Positions 1 to 7,896 of a DNA stretch of 64,000 nt are shown one piece after another. The stretch's first letter is position 1, and every line of letters starts with the position of its first letter. The position numbers and the translations under genes were made by a program. Source of the stretch: Mycobacterium paraterrae (GTDB taxonomy: Bacteria > Actinomycetota > Actinomycetes > Mycobacteriales > Mycobacteriaceae); NCBI RefSeq assembly GCF_022430545.2, contig NZ_CP092488.2, positions 2,294,001 to 2,358,000 of the forward strand. The letters are read 5' to 3'. The notes beneath the pieces are model-generated. The model searched no databases. It was given only the letters and a program-made list of their open reading frames with translations, and had not been told where the DNA came from.

Positions 1-1282
1 CGCTCGCACCGTTGAGCTCCATGACCGCGAAGAACACCGTCCCGACGGGGGTGCCGGTAACCGCTCCTTCACTGTTGATGCGATCGACCAGACCGGTCAG
101 GATCGTCTGTGCGACCTGCGCAGAATGCGGCGAGAAGGTAATCGAGGTGCTCGGCAGGGCCTGACCGTTCCCGCCGAAAGTGATCGGTCCCGCCGCCCAC
201 TTCGACGCGGCGAACGGCGCGGTCTTGACATCAGTCTTCCAAGCCTCGGCGAAGACATCGGCGTAGGTGTTGGCGACCTGGCGGTCGTCAAACACCAAGA
301 CATGGTTGGCGTTGACGTACAGTCCGGTCACCGAGAAGTTCGTGGAGCCGGTCAGCACCGAGCGCGGCCCCTGCTGATCGGTGACGATGAAAACCTTGTC
401 GTGGGCGTAGCGGCCGAAGTGACCGCGCTTGATCGCCGCGTCCCGACCGGCCTCTGCGTTGAATTTCTGCTCGAAATGGTCCTCAGGGGTGGGATTGTCG
501 GTGGTGTGGTGCAGCTTGGCATCATCGAGGATGATTCGCACCGGGTGGGTCTTCCCCAGCTTGAGCAGCAGGGCGCACACGTCGGGCTCGTTGAGGTCGT
601 AGGCGAATACGTCGAGGCGCAACGACGGGTCGGCGTCCACCTCGCGCAGAATGTCGAACACCTGCTCACGCGCGGTGAATCCCATCCAGTCGTACTCCTG
701 GGCGTAGGTGAAACTGTGCCCGGCGGTGTTAGTCCCGGCGGGGGCTGATGTATCGAAGATCAAATCGTCACCGGCCGGACGGATGTGCGCTGACGGGCCG
801 AAATGCCGGACGAAAGCCTGCGATTGAACGTAGCCGCGGGTGAAGGCAACGCGTAGCGCCCCTTTGATGAACGGTCCGACGTCGACGTTCACCGACACGC
901 TGGTCGAGCTGTCCAAAGCCTGCAACACCCCGGCGGCAGAGAAATACCGCGGTGTCACCACATAGGTGTAGGCGCCGAACACCGGGGTCCCGCCTTGGTG
1001 CACCAGACCGGGCACATGCACCCAGCGGAACTTGTGGATCGGCGCGTTCACGCTCGAAAAGGCGGACTCGCCGGCGACCTGGACGTGCTTGGACGGGTCC
1101 GCCAGCCGCAGGTTATTCTCGACAAAGTACGACGGGCCGCCCGGCGGGTGCACCTCAATCGTGAAGCCCGCCAGCCCGGTTCGCGCCGACTCGGCAACAA
1201 GGTCGAATGCCAGCAGCGTCTTGGCGTCACCGCCGTAGGCGCTGACCACGATCACGTTGTTGTTCGCCCGCACAACCGACAT
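1..1282 (-). CDS. phospholipase D-like protein (3' end outside window)
   Basis: The reading frame is open from the left edge of the window, so the C-terminus is missing; 427 codons are present. About 300 residues in is an HKD-type phosphodiesterase signature (HDKVFIV followed by GSTNFS), the active-site pattern of the phospholipase D superfamily. Only one such motif is visible; a second could lie beyond the edge. The start at 1282 is chosen because GGAAGGGG lies a few bases upstream; an in-frame ATG at 1300 is the alternative. No signal peptide is seen, so the enzyme should be cytosolic unless exported by another route. It shares a strand with three smaller genes upstream (DUF1036 and two small ORFs), which may form one transcription unit. 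The family includes lipases, nucleases and backbone-transfer enzymes, so the substrate is open. Confidence 0.75.
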   Translation of the reverse strand, partial: MSVVRANNNVIVVSAYGGDAKTLLAFDLVAESARTGLAGFTIEVHPPGGPSYFVENNLRLADPSKHVQVAGESAFSSVNAPIHKFRWVHVPGLVHQGGTPVFGAYTYVVTPRYFSAAGVLQALDSSTSVSVNVDVGPFIKGALRVAFTRGYVQSQAFVRHFGPSAHIRPAGDDLIFDTSAPAGTNTAGHSFTYAQEYDWMGFTAREQVFDILREVDADPSLRLDVFAYDLNEPDVCALLLKLGKTHPVRIILDDAKLHHTTDNPTPEDHFEQKFNAEAGRDAAIKRGHFGRYAHDKVFIVTDQQGPRSVLTGSTNFSVTGLYVNANHVLVFDDRQVANTYADVFAEAWKTDVKTAPFAASKWAAGPITFGGNGQALPSTSITFSPHSAQVAQTILTGLVDRINSEGAVTGTPVGTVFFAVMELNGAS

Positions 1283-1393
1283 GAGCTTGACCCCTTCCAT
1301 AACGCGGTGCGCCCGCGATCCGGGCCGCCGACACGTGGTGAGCTACTCCCCGACATCCTGCGCTCGCCCGTTCAGGACTACGTGAGTAGCGCA

Positions 1394-1519
1394 TTACTCG
1401 ACTTTGGCGGCCTCCTGGTTGAGCGCCGGTGCGAGAGTCACTGTGACCGGCTTGGTTCGTCGAATCGCAGTGGGAGCTTCCTGCCCGACAACAGGTTTCG
1501 ACTGATTCTCGATGTACAT
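1394..1519 (-). CDS. possible small protein, 41 aa
   Basis: A 41-codon frame starts at ATG 1519 (MYIENQSKPVV...) and ends about 110 bp before the phospholipase D-like gene, on the same strand. It has no recognisable domain and no clear Shine-Dalgarno sequence. The stretch between 1283 and 1671 otherwise contains nothing I can name. It is listed because its composition (Ser, Thr, Glu, Pro, Val, few Arg) looks more like protein than the Arg-rich shadow frames around it, and because a second small gene sits two genes upstream. The frame extends further upstream without a stop, so a longer product is possible. Confidence 0.3.
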   Translation of the reverse strand: MYIENQSKPVVGQEAPTAIRRTKPVTVTLAPALNQEAAKVE

Positions 1520-1671
1520 CACACACGTCAAACACAGGGCTCGACGTCGGATCGGCGCGTCGTGTTTCGGTAGGACCCGGCGGCGGCACTTGTCTGCTCG
1601 CGCGCCGAGCCCTACCCACGCCGTCGACGAATCAGCGGCGAAAACGCGCGCATGGCCCGGGCTGGCTCCAG

Positions 1672-2031
1672 TCACGCGTTCAGGTTCGTGGTGTGATGGT
1701 TGCCCAAGAACGAGCCGCCATCCGCCCGGGCCATGTTGACGACATCCCATGTCGAAGTCCCGATCAACAAACAGCCGTCAAACTTTTCGATCGGTTTCAC
1801 ATAGACCCGAGGTCCATTGCTGTCGCCCCACCACCTGCCGTCGCCGGCATGGGCATAGAAGTAGAGGTAGCGATTCGAGCTGTAAATCACGGTCTTGGTT
1901 TCACCGGGGTTGAGATTCCACCATCCGTGTGTCGCCCAACCGCCGTCCTGCCCGCACGCGTCCTGATCGCGCTTCATGACGGCGACCGCCACCAGCTTGC
2001 TGTAGTTGTTCTTGAACTCGAACCATGGCAT
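1672..2031 (-). CDS. DUF1036-like protein
   Basis: This 119-residue protein has the hallmarks of the DUF1036 family: an early Val-rich strand, then WATHGWWNLNPGET (about residues 32-45), then aromatic-rich YLYFYAHAGDGRWWG. DUF1036 proteins are small, beta-rich and of unknown function. No signal peptide or membrane segment is present. The ATG at 2031 lies 4 bp after the stop of the 58-codon gene upstream, so the two are probably co-transcribed. It is followed on the same strand by a small ORF and the phospholipase D-like gene. The family assignment is by recalled pattern and should be confirmed by profile search. Confidence 0.7.
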   Translation of the reverse strand: MPWFEFKNNYSKLVAVAVMKRDQDACGQDGGWATHGWWNLNPGETKTVIYSSNRYLYFYAHAGDGRWWGDSNGPRVYVKPIEKFDGCLLIGTSTWDVVNMARADGGSFLGNHHTTNLNA

Positions 2032-2035
2032 GGCG

Positions 2036-2212
2036 CTACTTCTTTCGCTCGATGTCGACGGTGTCTTCCGTCGCGCTGTGACTCCGGGAGTCGGCAGCGA
2101 ACTGCAGAGGCTTCAACGACTTCTCCGCGGAGTGATCTGTTGAGGTACGGGTGACCGACTCGCTATCGAGCAGGGCAAAGTCAAGATCGGGGATGGCAGG
2201 TTCGTTCGGCAT
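2036..2212 (-). CDS. small hypothetical protein, 58 aa
   Basis: A 58-codon gene starts at ATG 2212, with AGGAG eight bases upstream, and ends 4 bp before the DUF1036 start. The good ribosome site and tight spacing support expression. The N-terminus is acidic and hydrophobic (PDLDFALLDSES); the rest is rich in Ser, Thr, Asp and Lys and looks disordered. No domain is recognised. Its position at the head of a short operon would suit a partner, leader or substrate peptide, but no cleavage or modification motif is visible, so the role is unknown. Confidence 0.5.
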   Translation of the reverse strand: MPNEPAIPDLDFALLDSESVTRTSTDHSAEKSLKPLQFAADSRSHSATEDTVDIERKK

Positions 2213-2434
2213 GAAAGTCACTCCTGTTCTCGTGATGGACACGATGTGGCATCGGCGGGCTCGCCGATCAATCGCGTTGACCAGTGTCAGGCGGCGACAC
2301 ACGAGGAGCGTGAGTACCGAACTACCTGATTTGAGGAATCGCTGAATCGATTTCGGGATCGTCGCGCAAGATCACGGCATCAGCTTCCGTCGCTTCGAAT
2401 GAGCGACCCGGTGCATCGTTGTCACACTCGTTGC

Positions 2435-2836
2435 ATGCCACCGCACCTAGTCCGCAGTACGCGTCTATTCGAGGGATTGCCTTATGCACACGCCGCCAGA
2501 GACCTTGACACGGGACTCATCGTGACGGCGGGTGCCTGCCCGATCGACGACCAGGGTCGGGTAATTCCTTCGGACGATATCGCCGTCCAGACGCGAAAGG
2601 CGCTCGACAACCTACTGATTGCGTTGGAAGACGCCGGCGCCGCAATGTCCGACGTGCTCAAGACGACCATCTTCGTGGCGACCAGCAGCCGCGACGATCT
2701 GGCTGCGGCGTGGACTGAAGTCGCCGCCATATTCGGCAACGAGGGCCCGCCAAGCACTTTGGTCGGCGTTACGGCACTCGGCTACCCGGATCAGCTGGTG
2801 GAAATAGAGGCAATAGCCATCATGGGCCCGCGCTAG
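2435..2836 (+). CDS. RidA/YjgF family protein
   Basis: A single-domain protein of about 133 residues in the RidA (YjgF/YER057c/UK114) family, whose members hydrolyse reactive enamine/imine intermediates released by PLP enzymes. Family features are GLIVTAGACPID near the N-terminus, QTRKALDNLLIALEDAGA in the middle, LKTTIFV, and the closing VEIEAIAIM strand. I place the start at ATG 2435; an upstream in-frame ATG at 2399 would add a basic tail atypical of the family. It is monocistronic, with about 115 bp before the next gene. Subfamily and substrate cannot be decided from sequence alone. Confidence 0.85.
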   Translation: MPPHLVRSTRLFEGLPYAHAARDLDTGLIVTAGACPIDDQGRVIPSDDIAVQTRKALDNLLIALEDAGAAMSDVLKTTIFVATSSRDDLAAAWTEVAAIFGNEGPPSTLVGVTALGYPDQLVEIEAIAIMGPR

Positions 2837-2951
2837 CTGTTCGCAATCCTGCCACGACTACTCAAAATTCGAGTAACGGACTACTCGCGCGTTCAGATGT
2901 TGAAGACCCTAGCGTCGCCTTCACGCATCGTTGGTGAAAGGCGATCCGCCC

Positions 2952-4246
2952 GTGAACGCACCTCACACATTGTGGCGCCCGCAGACCGGGCGCTCTTTTC
3001 TACGTGTGGCCTACTCGGCTCTTGCCGCGGGCGTTACGAAAAAACCTGTGTCTCAGCGCGTCCAGCGTCGATCGAGCGGAATCATCGTGCTGACGGTGGT
3101 TGGTGCAATCGTGTTCCCATCACTGGGCTTCGGCACTTGTCCAGCCCAGGCCGATCCCTCCGCTACACCCGCGCCATCGGTAGCCACCTCCTCGCCGCCA
3201 CCGAGAAGGGGGGGTCGGCGCTTCCTCTGCCACCCCCGCTGGTCACCGGCTCGGTAGGGGCGACGACGACCAGCGAACCCCCGGAAGCGCCGTCGATCGA
3301 ACCGCCCGCGCTCGCATTGTCGATCGATCACGGCGCCCCCGGCACCACGTTCACAGCCACCGCAACAGGAACAGTGCCGTGCCGATCAGTGGTGATCGCC
3401 GTTCAATGGGACGGTGATTCACCGGTGCCCGCCGTTACAAACCACGAATCCCACTCAGCGACAGCGAATATGACCGTACCCCCGACCGCCAGCGCCGGCC
3501 CCCACAGAGTCAGCGCGACATGCAACGGAGACGTCTATGCGTCAGCTCGGTACACCGTCGTCGAAAAACCCTCGCTCGCAATCGATCCCGACAGCGGGCC
3601 CCCCGGCTCGAACGTCGAGCTCACCGGCACCGGATTCGTATGCAGCGACGGCAGTGACATAGTCGACCTGAAGCTGGATTCCGGCGAAGTGCTGGGCCGC
3701 GGTTCATCCGGCAGATTCATCCAGCAGGTCACCATCCCCGCGACCGTCCCGGTCGGCGCCCACACCATCGTCGCCGCATGCCATGCGCATCCCGGCGTGA
3801 CCGACGAGAAAACGTTTACCGTGACCACACCGGTAACGGTCACGACAGACAGCACCCCCGTCGTGCAAACCACGCAGACCACCGCCCCGGCGGGCACCAA
3901 TACTCCGCAGACCCCTAGCACGAAAACCGCCCCGGTGATCGTCTCGACGCAGAACCCCTCGGTGACCACTGCAGTGAAAACCGTCGACCTGGCGTCCTAT
4001 TGGTGGGTGCTGGTCTTGGTCGCCGCCGCCGTGGTGCTGATCGGGGCTGCCTCCCACATCCACGATCGGCGACGCGCACCCCCAGCCGTCCACGCCGTCT
4101 CGCGTCTTCGCGGCCCACCCCGCGTCACTGCGCAGGAGATGGCGCGTGCCGGCGAGTCGACTTTCGCCCTACGGCTAGAAACCCGTCCGCAACAGCAGAT
4201 CCTGACCGTCGACGAGGTGCATCATGACCGCAGCTTCACTGAATGA
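2952..4246 (+). pseudogene. Ig-like membrane protein with a frameshift at a G7 run
   Basis: Two overlapping frames together describe one protein. The first (GTG 2952, or GTG 2934/TTG 2931) encodes a basic N-terminus, a hydrophobic segment GIIVLTVVGAIVFPSLGFG and an AQA cleavage site, then hits a stop at 3257. The second carries two Ig-like or IPT-like repeats (ALSIDHGAPGTTFTATATG and SLAIDPDSGPPGSNVELTG), a Thr/Pro-rich linker, a membrane helix (WWVLVLVAAAVVLIGAAS) and a basic cytosolic tail. The frames join if one G is added to the G7 run at 3208-3214. I read this as a secreted-then-anchored cell-surface protein broken by a 1-bp deletion, a sequencing error, or a phase-variable tract. The last 23 bp overlap the next gene. 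Confidence 0.6.
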
Positions 4247-4802
4247 GACCGCGACAGCACGCGAAGTGCTGTTCGGTGAGAATCCCGAGGAAGCTGCCAA
4301 TACGCTCGCGGAAGCGCTGCACCAGCAGCACGCCGCGAACACCCTCGCGGTGCGCTGCCCCGGCGTTCTGTCTCTCGCCGAACGCGAAGTTGCCGGGGAA
4401 ATGGACAAGCTTCTCTCCCTGGACCTGACCGATGCTCTCGTCGCGGGATGGAAAAAATACGACGCGCTAGTCGACGCGGCTCGCCGCACCCGCGGCAAGC
4501 CAGGAACCGAGGAAAAGGTCACACTCGCCACACACCGGATTGCGTTGAGCGAACCGTGTCAGGTTGAGGTGTTTGTCGATGGCAGATCGGCCGGCACGCT
4601 CGAAGTTAAGGTCAGTCTCGCCTTCACGATCGCCACGCTGCGCGCTGTGGTCAGTCATGGTCGGCTGACCACGATCGAAACCGGCACCTGCACCGTTAAC
4701 GGCGCCATCGCAATCAATGACCATGAGATTCGCAAGGGGCACCGCGACTTCGACCTGTCCGGCGCAGTTCAACTGCGCGGGGGCCTACCCCTTCTCGCTT
4801 AG
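4224..4802 (+). CDS. hypothetical protein, 192 aa
   Basis: I do not recognise this protein. The ATG at 4224 lies inside the end of the Ig-like membrane protein gene (23-bp overlap), so the two are probably translationally coupled and functionally linked. The N-terminal 100 residues look helical and charged (ENPEEAANTLAEALHQQHAAN). The C-terminal half looks beta-rich (QVEVFVDGRSAGTLEVKVSLAF) and could be a small sandwich domain. There is no signal peptide or membrane segment, so it should be cytosolic, on the same side as the basic tail of its neighbour. Confidence 0.6.
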   Translation: MTAASLNETATAREVLFGENPEEAANTLAEALHQQHAANTLAVRCPGVLSLAEREVAGEMDKLLSLDLTDALVAGWKKYDALVDAARRTRGKPGTEEKVTLATHRIALSEPCQVEVFVDGRSAGTLEVKVSLAFTIATLRAVVSHGRLTTIETGTCTVNGAIAINDHEIRKGHRDFDLSGAVQLRGGLPLLA

Positions 4803-4834
4803 TGTCGAGAGCATCACCCCGGCGCTGCCGGTGT

Positions 4835-5509
4835 TTACGGTTTGCTGCGCCAGCCGTTGATGCCGATCACGATCATTCGTAGCTGTTTGACCGCCGTCTG
4901 GCGGATCTCGTCGATCGCTTCCGGGCTCTGCGCGTCTTCGAGCGCCTCGGCGATCACGATCATGGAGTTCACGAACAGCTGTGCCAGCACGTTGAGGTCG
5001 TCGGTGCTCCACGTGTTCAATCCTGGGAAGCGCGCGAGGTCGGTGGCCAACTCGGAGGTGACGAGCCGGAACTCCGTCCGGATGGCGTACCGCAGCACGG
5101 TGACGCCGCTGGAGCGTTCGCGGCCGATGAAGCGCCAGTGCTCGCGGCGCTCGGTGACGCTGGCGACGACGATCTCGACCGACGACTCGATGACCCGGTT
5201 GGGGTCGAGCTTGCCGGCCCGGGCGCCACGGAGCATGTCGCGTAGCGTCCGGAACGACTCGTCGATCAGAACCAGCCCCAGTGCTTCCATCGACTCGAAG
5301 TGGCGATAGAACGCCCCGGGCACGATGCCTGCCTCGCGGGTGACTTCGCGCAGGCTCAGGCCGCTGAAACTGCGCTCGTCGAGAAGCTTGAGCGCGGCGG
5401 CGACGATCGCCCGCCGAGTAGCTTCCTTGCGCTCTTCGCGGGACTGTCCTTCACGGCTACGTGACCGGCTTGACCGGCTCGGCCGTGAGCTAGGCGCACG
5501 ACTGTTCAC
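4835..5509 (-). CDS. TetR-family regulator divergent from ferredoxin reductase/desaturase operon
   Basis: This 224-residue protein has an N-terminal TetR helix-turn-helix (LSLREVTREAGIVPGAFYRHF) after a Ser/Arg-rich tail of about 30 residues, and a helical C-terminal ligand domain. The GTG at 5509 is chosen as start because the frame upstream runs into the promoter of the divergent operon. This start codon lies inside a perfect palindrome (5504-5518), suggesting autoregulation. By position it should control the ferredoxin reductase and acyl-CoA desaturase genes, as the TetR protein DesT does for desaturase genes in Pseudomonas. A fatty acyl-CoA ligand is an inference from context. Confidence 0.85.
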   Translation of the reverse strand: MNSRAPSSRPSRSSRSRSREGQSREERKEATRRAIVAAALKLLDERSFSGLSLREVTREAGIVPGAFYRHFESMEALGLVLIDESFRTLRDMLRGARAGKLDPNRVIESSVEIVVASVTERREHWRFIGRERSSGVTVLRYAIRTEFRLVTSELATDLARFPGLNTWSTDDLNVLAQLFVNSMIVIAEALEDAQSPEAIDEIRQTAVKQLRMIVIGINGWRSKP

Positions 5510-5518
5510 CGTGTGAAC
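5504..5518. promoter_or_regulatory. palindromic operator candidate GTTCAC-N3-GTGAAC
   Basis: Perfect 6-bp arms with a 3-bp centre lie between the divergent TetR gene and the ferredoxin reductase gene, overlapping the TetR GTG start. It is a plausible autoregulatory site. Confidence 0.5.
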
Positions 5519-5570
5519 CGTAACACAGACCTGCGGAAACCCTTGACGAACTGCAGCATCGTCGCGCACC

Positions 5571-5586
5571 GTGTACATATGTTCAC
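5571..5586. promoter_or_regulatory. second operator-like palindrome at the ferredoxin reductase start
   Basis: The 16-bp sequence GTGTACATATGTTCAC is symmetric at 14 of 16 positions and spans the ATG at 5579. It shares GTTCAC with the palindrome 60 bp upstream, so one regulator could bind both. Confidence 0.4.
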
Positions 5587-6643
5587 TCAAACTTTGAAGC
5601 AGCGGGTGCTAGGTTCCGACCTGGTCAACCTGCTCACCGGTCCGCATGGCGTCGACCGGTACACCGAGGTGGTGGACCCCGCGTGGACACGCGCCGAGGG
5701 TCGCGCCAAGGTCGTCGACGTCCGTCGCACCACGCCTCGTAGCGTCACTCTGCTGCTCGCACCGAATCAAGCGTTCACCGACACCGCCCGCGCTTTCCGG
5801 GCCGGGCAGTACGTCAATGTCGCCGTCGAGATCGACGGCCGCCGGCACACCCGGTGCTACTCCCCGGCCAACGCGGAGGGTGCCGAGCACCTCGAGTTGA
5901 CCATCGGCCAGCATGACGGAGGCCTTGTCTCGACCTTCCTGCGTGACCATGCGCGACGCGGCATGGTCGTCGGGCTCACCGGTGTGGGCGGCGACTTCGT
6001 CCTGCCGGCGCAGCGGCCCCGCTGCATCCTGTTCGTCTCGGGCGGTAGCGGCATCACCCCCGTGATGGCGATGGTGCGCACGCTGGTCGACGAAGGTCAC
6101 GCTGGCGAGGTCGCGTTTGTGCACTACGCCCGCACGCGGGCCGAGGCGTGCTACCACGACGAGCTGTCCAAGCTGCCGAATGTGCGGGTGCTGCACGGGT
6201 ACACCCGTTCCAACGACGGCGACCTCGACGGCCGGTTCGGCGCCGAGCACCTCGCGGCTGCCATGCCCCAGCCCGATGCCGTGTTCGTCTGCGGCCCGGC
6301 GGCTTTGGTTGATGCAGTGCGTGAGCACTGCCCGACTGCGCAATCGGAAAGCTTCGTACCACCCACCCTCGACCTGCCCGCCAAGCCGTCCGGAGGGCGA
6401 GTCACATTCGCCGACAGCGCTATTGAAGTCACCGACGACGGTCGCTCGTTGCTCGAGCAGGCCGAGTCGGCCGGACTGAGCCCCGCCAACGGATGCCGGA
6501 TAGGCATCTGTCACACCTGCACTCGCCGTAAGACCAGCGGCGTCGTGCGCAACCTGACCAGCGGCGCGGTGTCGACCGCCCCGGACGAGGACGTGCAGAT
6601 CTGTGTGTCCGTTCCCGTCGGCGACGTCGACATCGCGCTCTAA
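5579..6643 (+). CDS. ferredoxin-NAD(P) reductase with C-terminal 2Fe-2S domain (Rv3230c-like)
   Basis: A 354-residue electron-transfer protein with three modules: an FAD-binding domain (RCYSPAN, about residues 90-96), an NAD(P)-binding domain (VSGGSGITPVMAM), and a C-terminal plant-type [2Fe-2S] domain with CRIGICHTC and a later Cys. It should pass electrons from NAD(P)H to the membrane desaturase encoded 18 bp downstream. In M. tuberculosis, Rv3230c and DesA3 form such a pair for oleate synthesis. The start at ATG 5579 gives a family-like N-terminus (MFTQTLKQRVLG); an upstream in-frame start at 5513 would run through the operator. There is no obvious ribosome site, so the transcript may be leaderless. 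Confidence 0.9.
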   Translation: MFTQTLKQRVLGSDLVNLLTGPHGVDRYTEVVDPAWTRAEGRAKVVDVRRTTPRSVTLLLAPNQAFTDTARAFRAGQYVNVAVEIDGRRHTRCYSPANAEGAEHLELTIGQHDGGLVSTFLRDHARRGMVVGLTGVGGDFVLPAQRPRCILFVSGGSGITPVMAMVRTLVDEGHAGEVAFVHYARTRAEACYHDELSKLPNVRVLHGYTRSNDGDLDGRFGAEHLAAAMPQPDAVFVCGPAALVDAVREHCPTAQSESFVPPTLDLPAKPSGGRVTFADSAIEVTDDGRSLLEQAESAGLSPANGCRIGICHTCTRRKTSGVVRNLTSGAVSTAPDEDVQICVSVPVGDVDIAL

Positions 6644-6661
6644 ACAGATGAGAGGCTTGAC

Positions 6662-7777
6662 ATGACGCAGACAGCCCAGTCCAAAATCACCCTGACCCCC
6701 GAGCAGGCCGACGCATTCGGCGCCGAACTCGACGCGATCAAGGAACGCGTGATGGCCGACCTCGGTCAGCGCGACGCCGACTACATCCGCAAGGTCATCA
6801 AGGCCCAGCGCGGCCTTGAAGTCGGTGGCCGCGCACTGCTGATGGCCGGCATTCTCCCGCCCGCCTGGCTGGCCGGCACCGCCATGCTGGGGATCTCGAA
6901 GATCTTGGACAACATGGAGATCGGCCACAACATCATGCACGGCCAGTACGACTGGATGCGTGACCCGTCGATCCGGGGCCAGGAGTTCGAGTGGGACACC
7001 GCATGCCCGGCCGACCAGTGGCGGCACTCGCACAACTACATGCACCACACCCACACCAACATCGTGGGGATGGACCGCGACATCGGCTACGGCGTGCTGC
7101 GGATGAGCGAGGACCAAAAATGGAGCCCCTACTTCTACGGCAACCCGGTCTATGCGTTCCTGTTGATGGTGCTGTTCCAATACGGGGTGGCACTGCACGA
7201 ACTGGAAACCGAACGCATCCGCTCCGGGGAGATCCGGCTCGCGGACAAAAAGAAGATCCTGCAGGAGATCTGGCGCAAGACCCGCAAGCAGGTGCTCAAG
7301 GACTACGTCGCCTTCCCACTCCTGGCGGGGCCTTTTGCGCCGTTTGTGTTCACCGGCAACCTGACCGCTAATCTGATGCGCAACGTGTGGTCGTACATGA
7401 TCATCTTCTGCGGCCACTTCCCGGACGGCACGCAGGAATTCACGGTCGAGGAAACCCAAGGGGAATCGCGCGGCATGTGGTACTTCCGCCAGATCCTGGG
7501 TTCGGCGAACCTGACCGGCGGCAAGCTGTTCCACATCCTGTCCGGGCACCTGTCCCACCAGATCGAACACCACCTGTTCCCGGACATGCCGGCGCATCGC
7601 TACGCCGAGATCGCCGGCGAGGTGCAGGAGGTGTGCAAGCGCTACGGCATCCCGTACAACGCCGGATCACTGCCCAAGCAGTTCGGCACCGTCGTGCGCA
7701 AGATCGTCAAGCTGGCCATGCCGCCCAAGGACCGCGGCAACGTCAAGCAGAAGGAACGTGACCTCGTCGCAGCCTGA
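6662..7777 (+). CDS. desA3: DesA3-type membrane acyl-CoA desaturase
   Basis: A 371-residue membrane desaturase with three histidine boxes that bind the di-iron centre: HNIMH (residues 89-93), HNYMHH (124-129) and QIEHH near residue 305. Hydrophobic hairpins lie around residues 57-80, 160-175 and 225-260. The family inserts a cis double bond into stearoyl- or palmitoyl-CoA using electrons from the reductase encoded just upstream. M. tuberculosis DesA3 (Rv3229c) also follows its reductase gene but lies far from the Rv0135c region, so the pair sits at a different locus here. The protein is somewhat shorter than Rv3229c. Regulation by the divergent TetR protein is likely from the operator-like palindromes. 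Confidence 0.88.
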   Translation: MTQTAQSKITLTPEQADAFGAELDAIKERVMADLGQRDADYIRKVIKAQRGLEVGGRALLMAGILPPAWLAGTAMLGISKILDNMEIGHNIMHGQYDWMRDPSIRGQEFEWDTACPADQWRHSHNYMHHTHTNIVGMDRDIGYGVLRMSEDQKWSPYFYGNPVYAFLLMVLFQYGVALHELETERIRSGEIRLADKKKILQEIWRKTRKQVLKDYVAFPLLAGPFAPFVFTGNLTANLMRNVWSYMIIFCGHFPDGTQEFTVEETQGESRGMWYFRQILGSANLTGGKLFHILSGHLSHQIEHHLFPDMPAHRYAEIAGEVQEVCKRYGIPYNAGSLPKQFGTVVRKIVKLAMPPKDRGNVKQKERDLVAA

Positions 7778-7797
7778 TCTGCTGCATCACCGCGCCA

Positions 7798-7859
7798 CGC
7801 CGCGAGAGTGCAACTAACGACAGGTCCACTCGAGAAATGCGTCGCTAGTTGCACTCTCG
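7798..7859. repeat. 62-bp palindromic dispersed repeat, copy 1
   Basis: An inverted repeat with 14-bp perfect arms (CGAGAGTGCAACTA at 7803-7816 and its complement at 7846-7859), extended inward by CGAC/GTCG. A colinear 62-bp copy is at 44725-44786; the first 14 bases are identical and 28 of the last 31 match. It sits between the converging desA3 and TetR genes, so the transcript could fold into a hairpin that ends transcription from both sides. There is no T-run. Confidence 0.75.
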
Positions 7860-7896
7860 AGTCGTTCGTTATCGGAGACGTTACTGGCTGCCTAGC

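Noticed and set aside
125..748. 207-codon plus-strand frame at the left edge
   Set aside because: It is antisense to the phospholipase D-like gene, whose HKD motif and ribosome site are convincing.
2897..3207. First 100 codons of the 449-codon frame as a genuine N-terminus
   Set aside because: The sequence is Arg/Ser-rich without signal peptide, while the other frame supplies a typical signal peptide that joins at the G7 run.
3208..3214. Programmed -1 frameshift at the G7 run
   Set aside because: A -1 slip would join the frames, but no downstream stimulatory structure was identified; deletion or sequencing error is simpler, so I kept it only as a question.
5542..5580. Sigma-A promoter TTGACG/TACATAT for the reductase gene
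   Set aside because: The spacing (about 25 bp) is too long for a standard -35/-10 pair.
5609..7597. 662-codon frame opposite the reductase and desaturase genes
   Set aside because: It runs antisense through two genes with clear catalytic motifs; long antisense frames are expected at high GC and its composition (many His, Val, Asp, Gly) matches no family.
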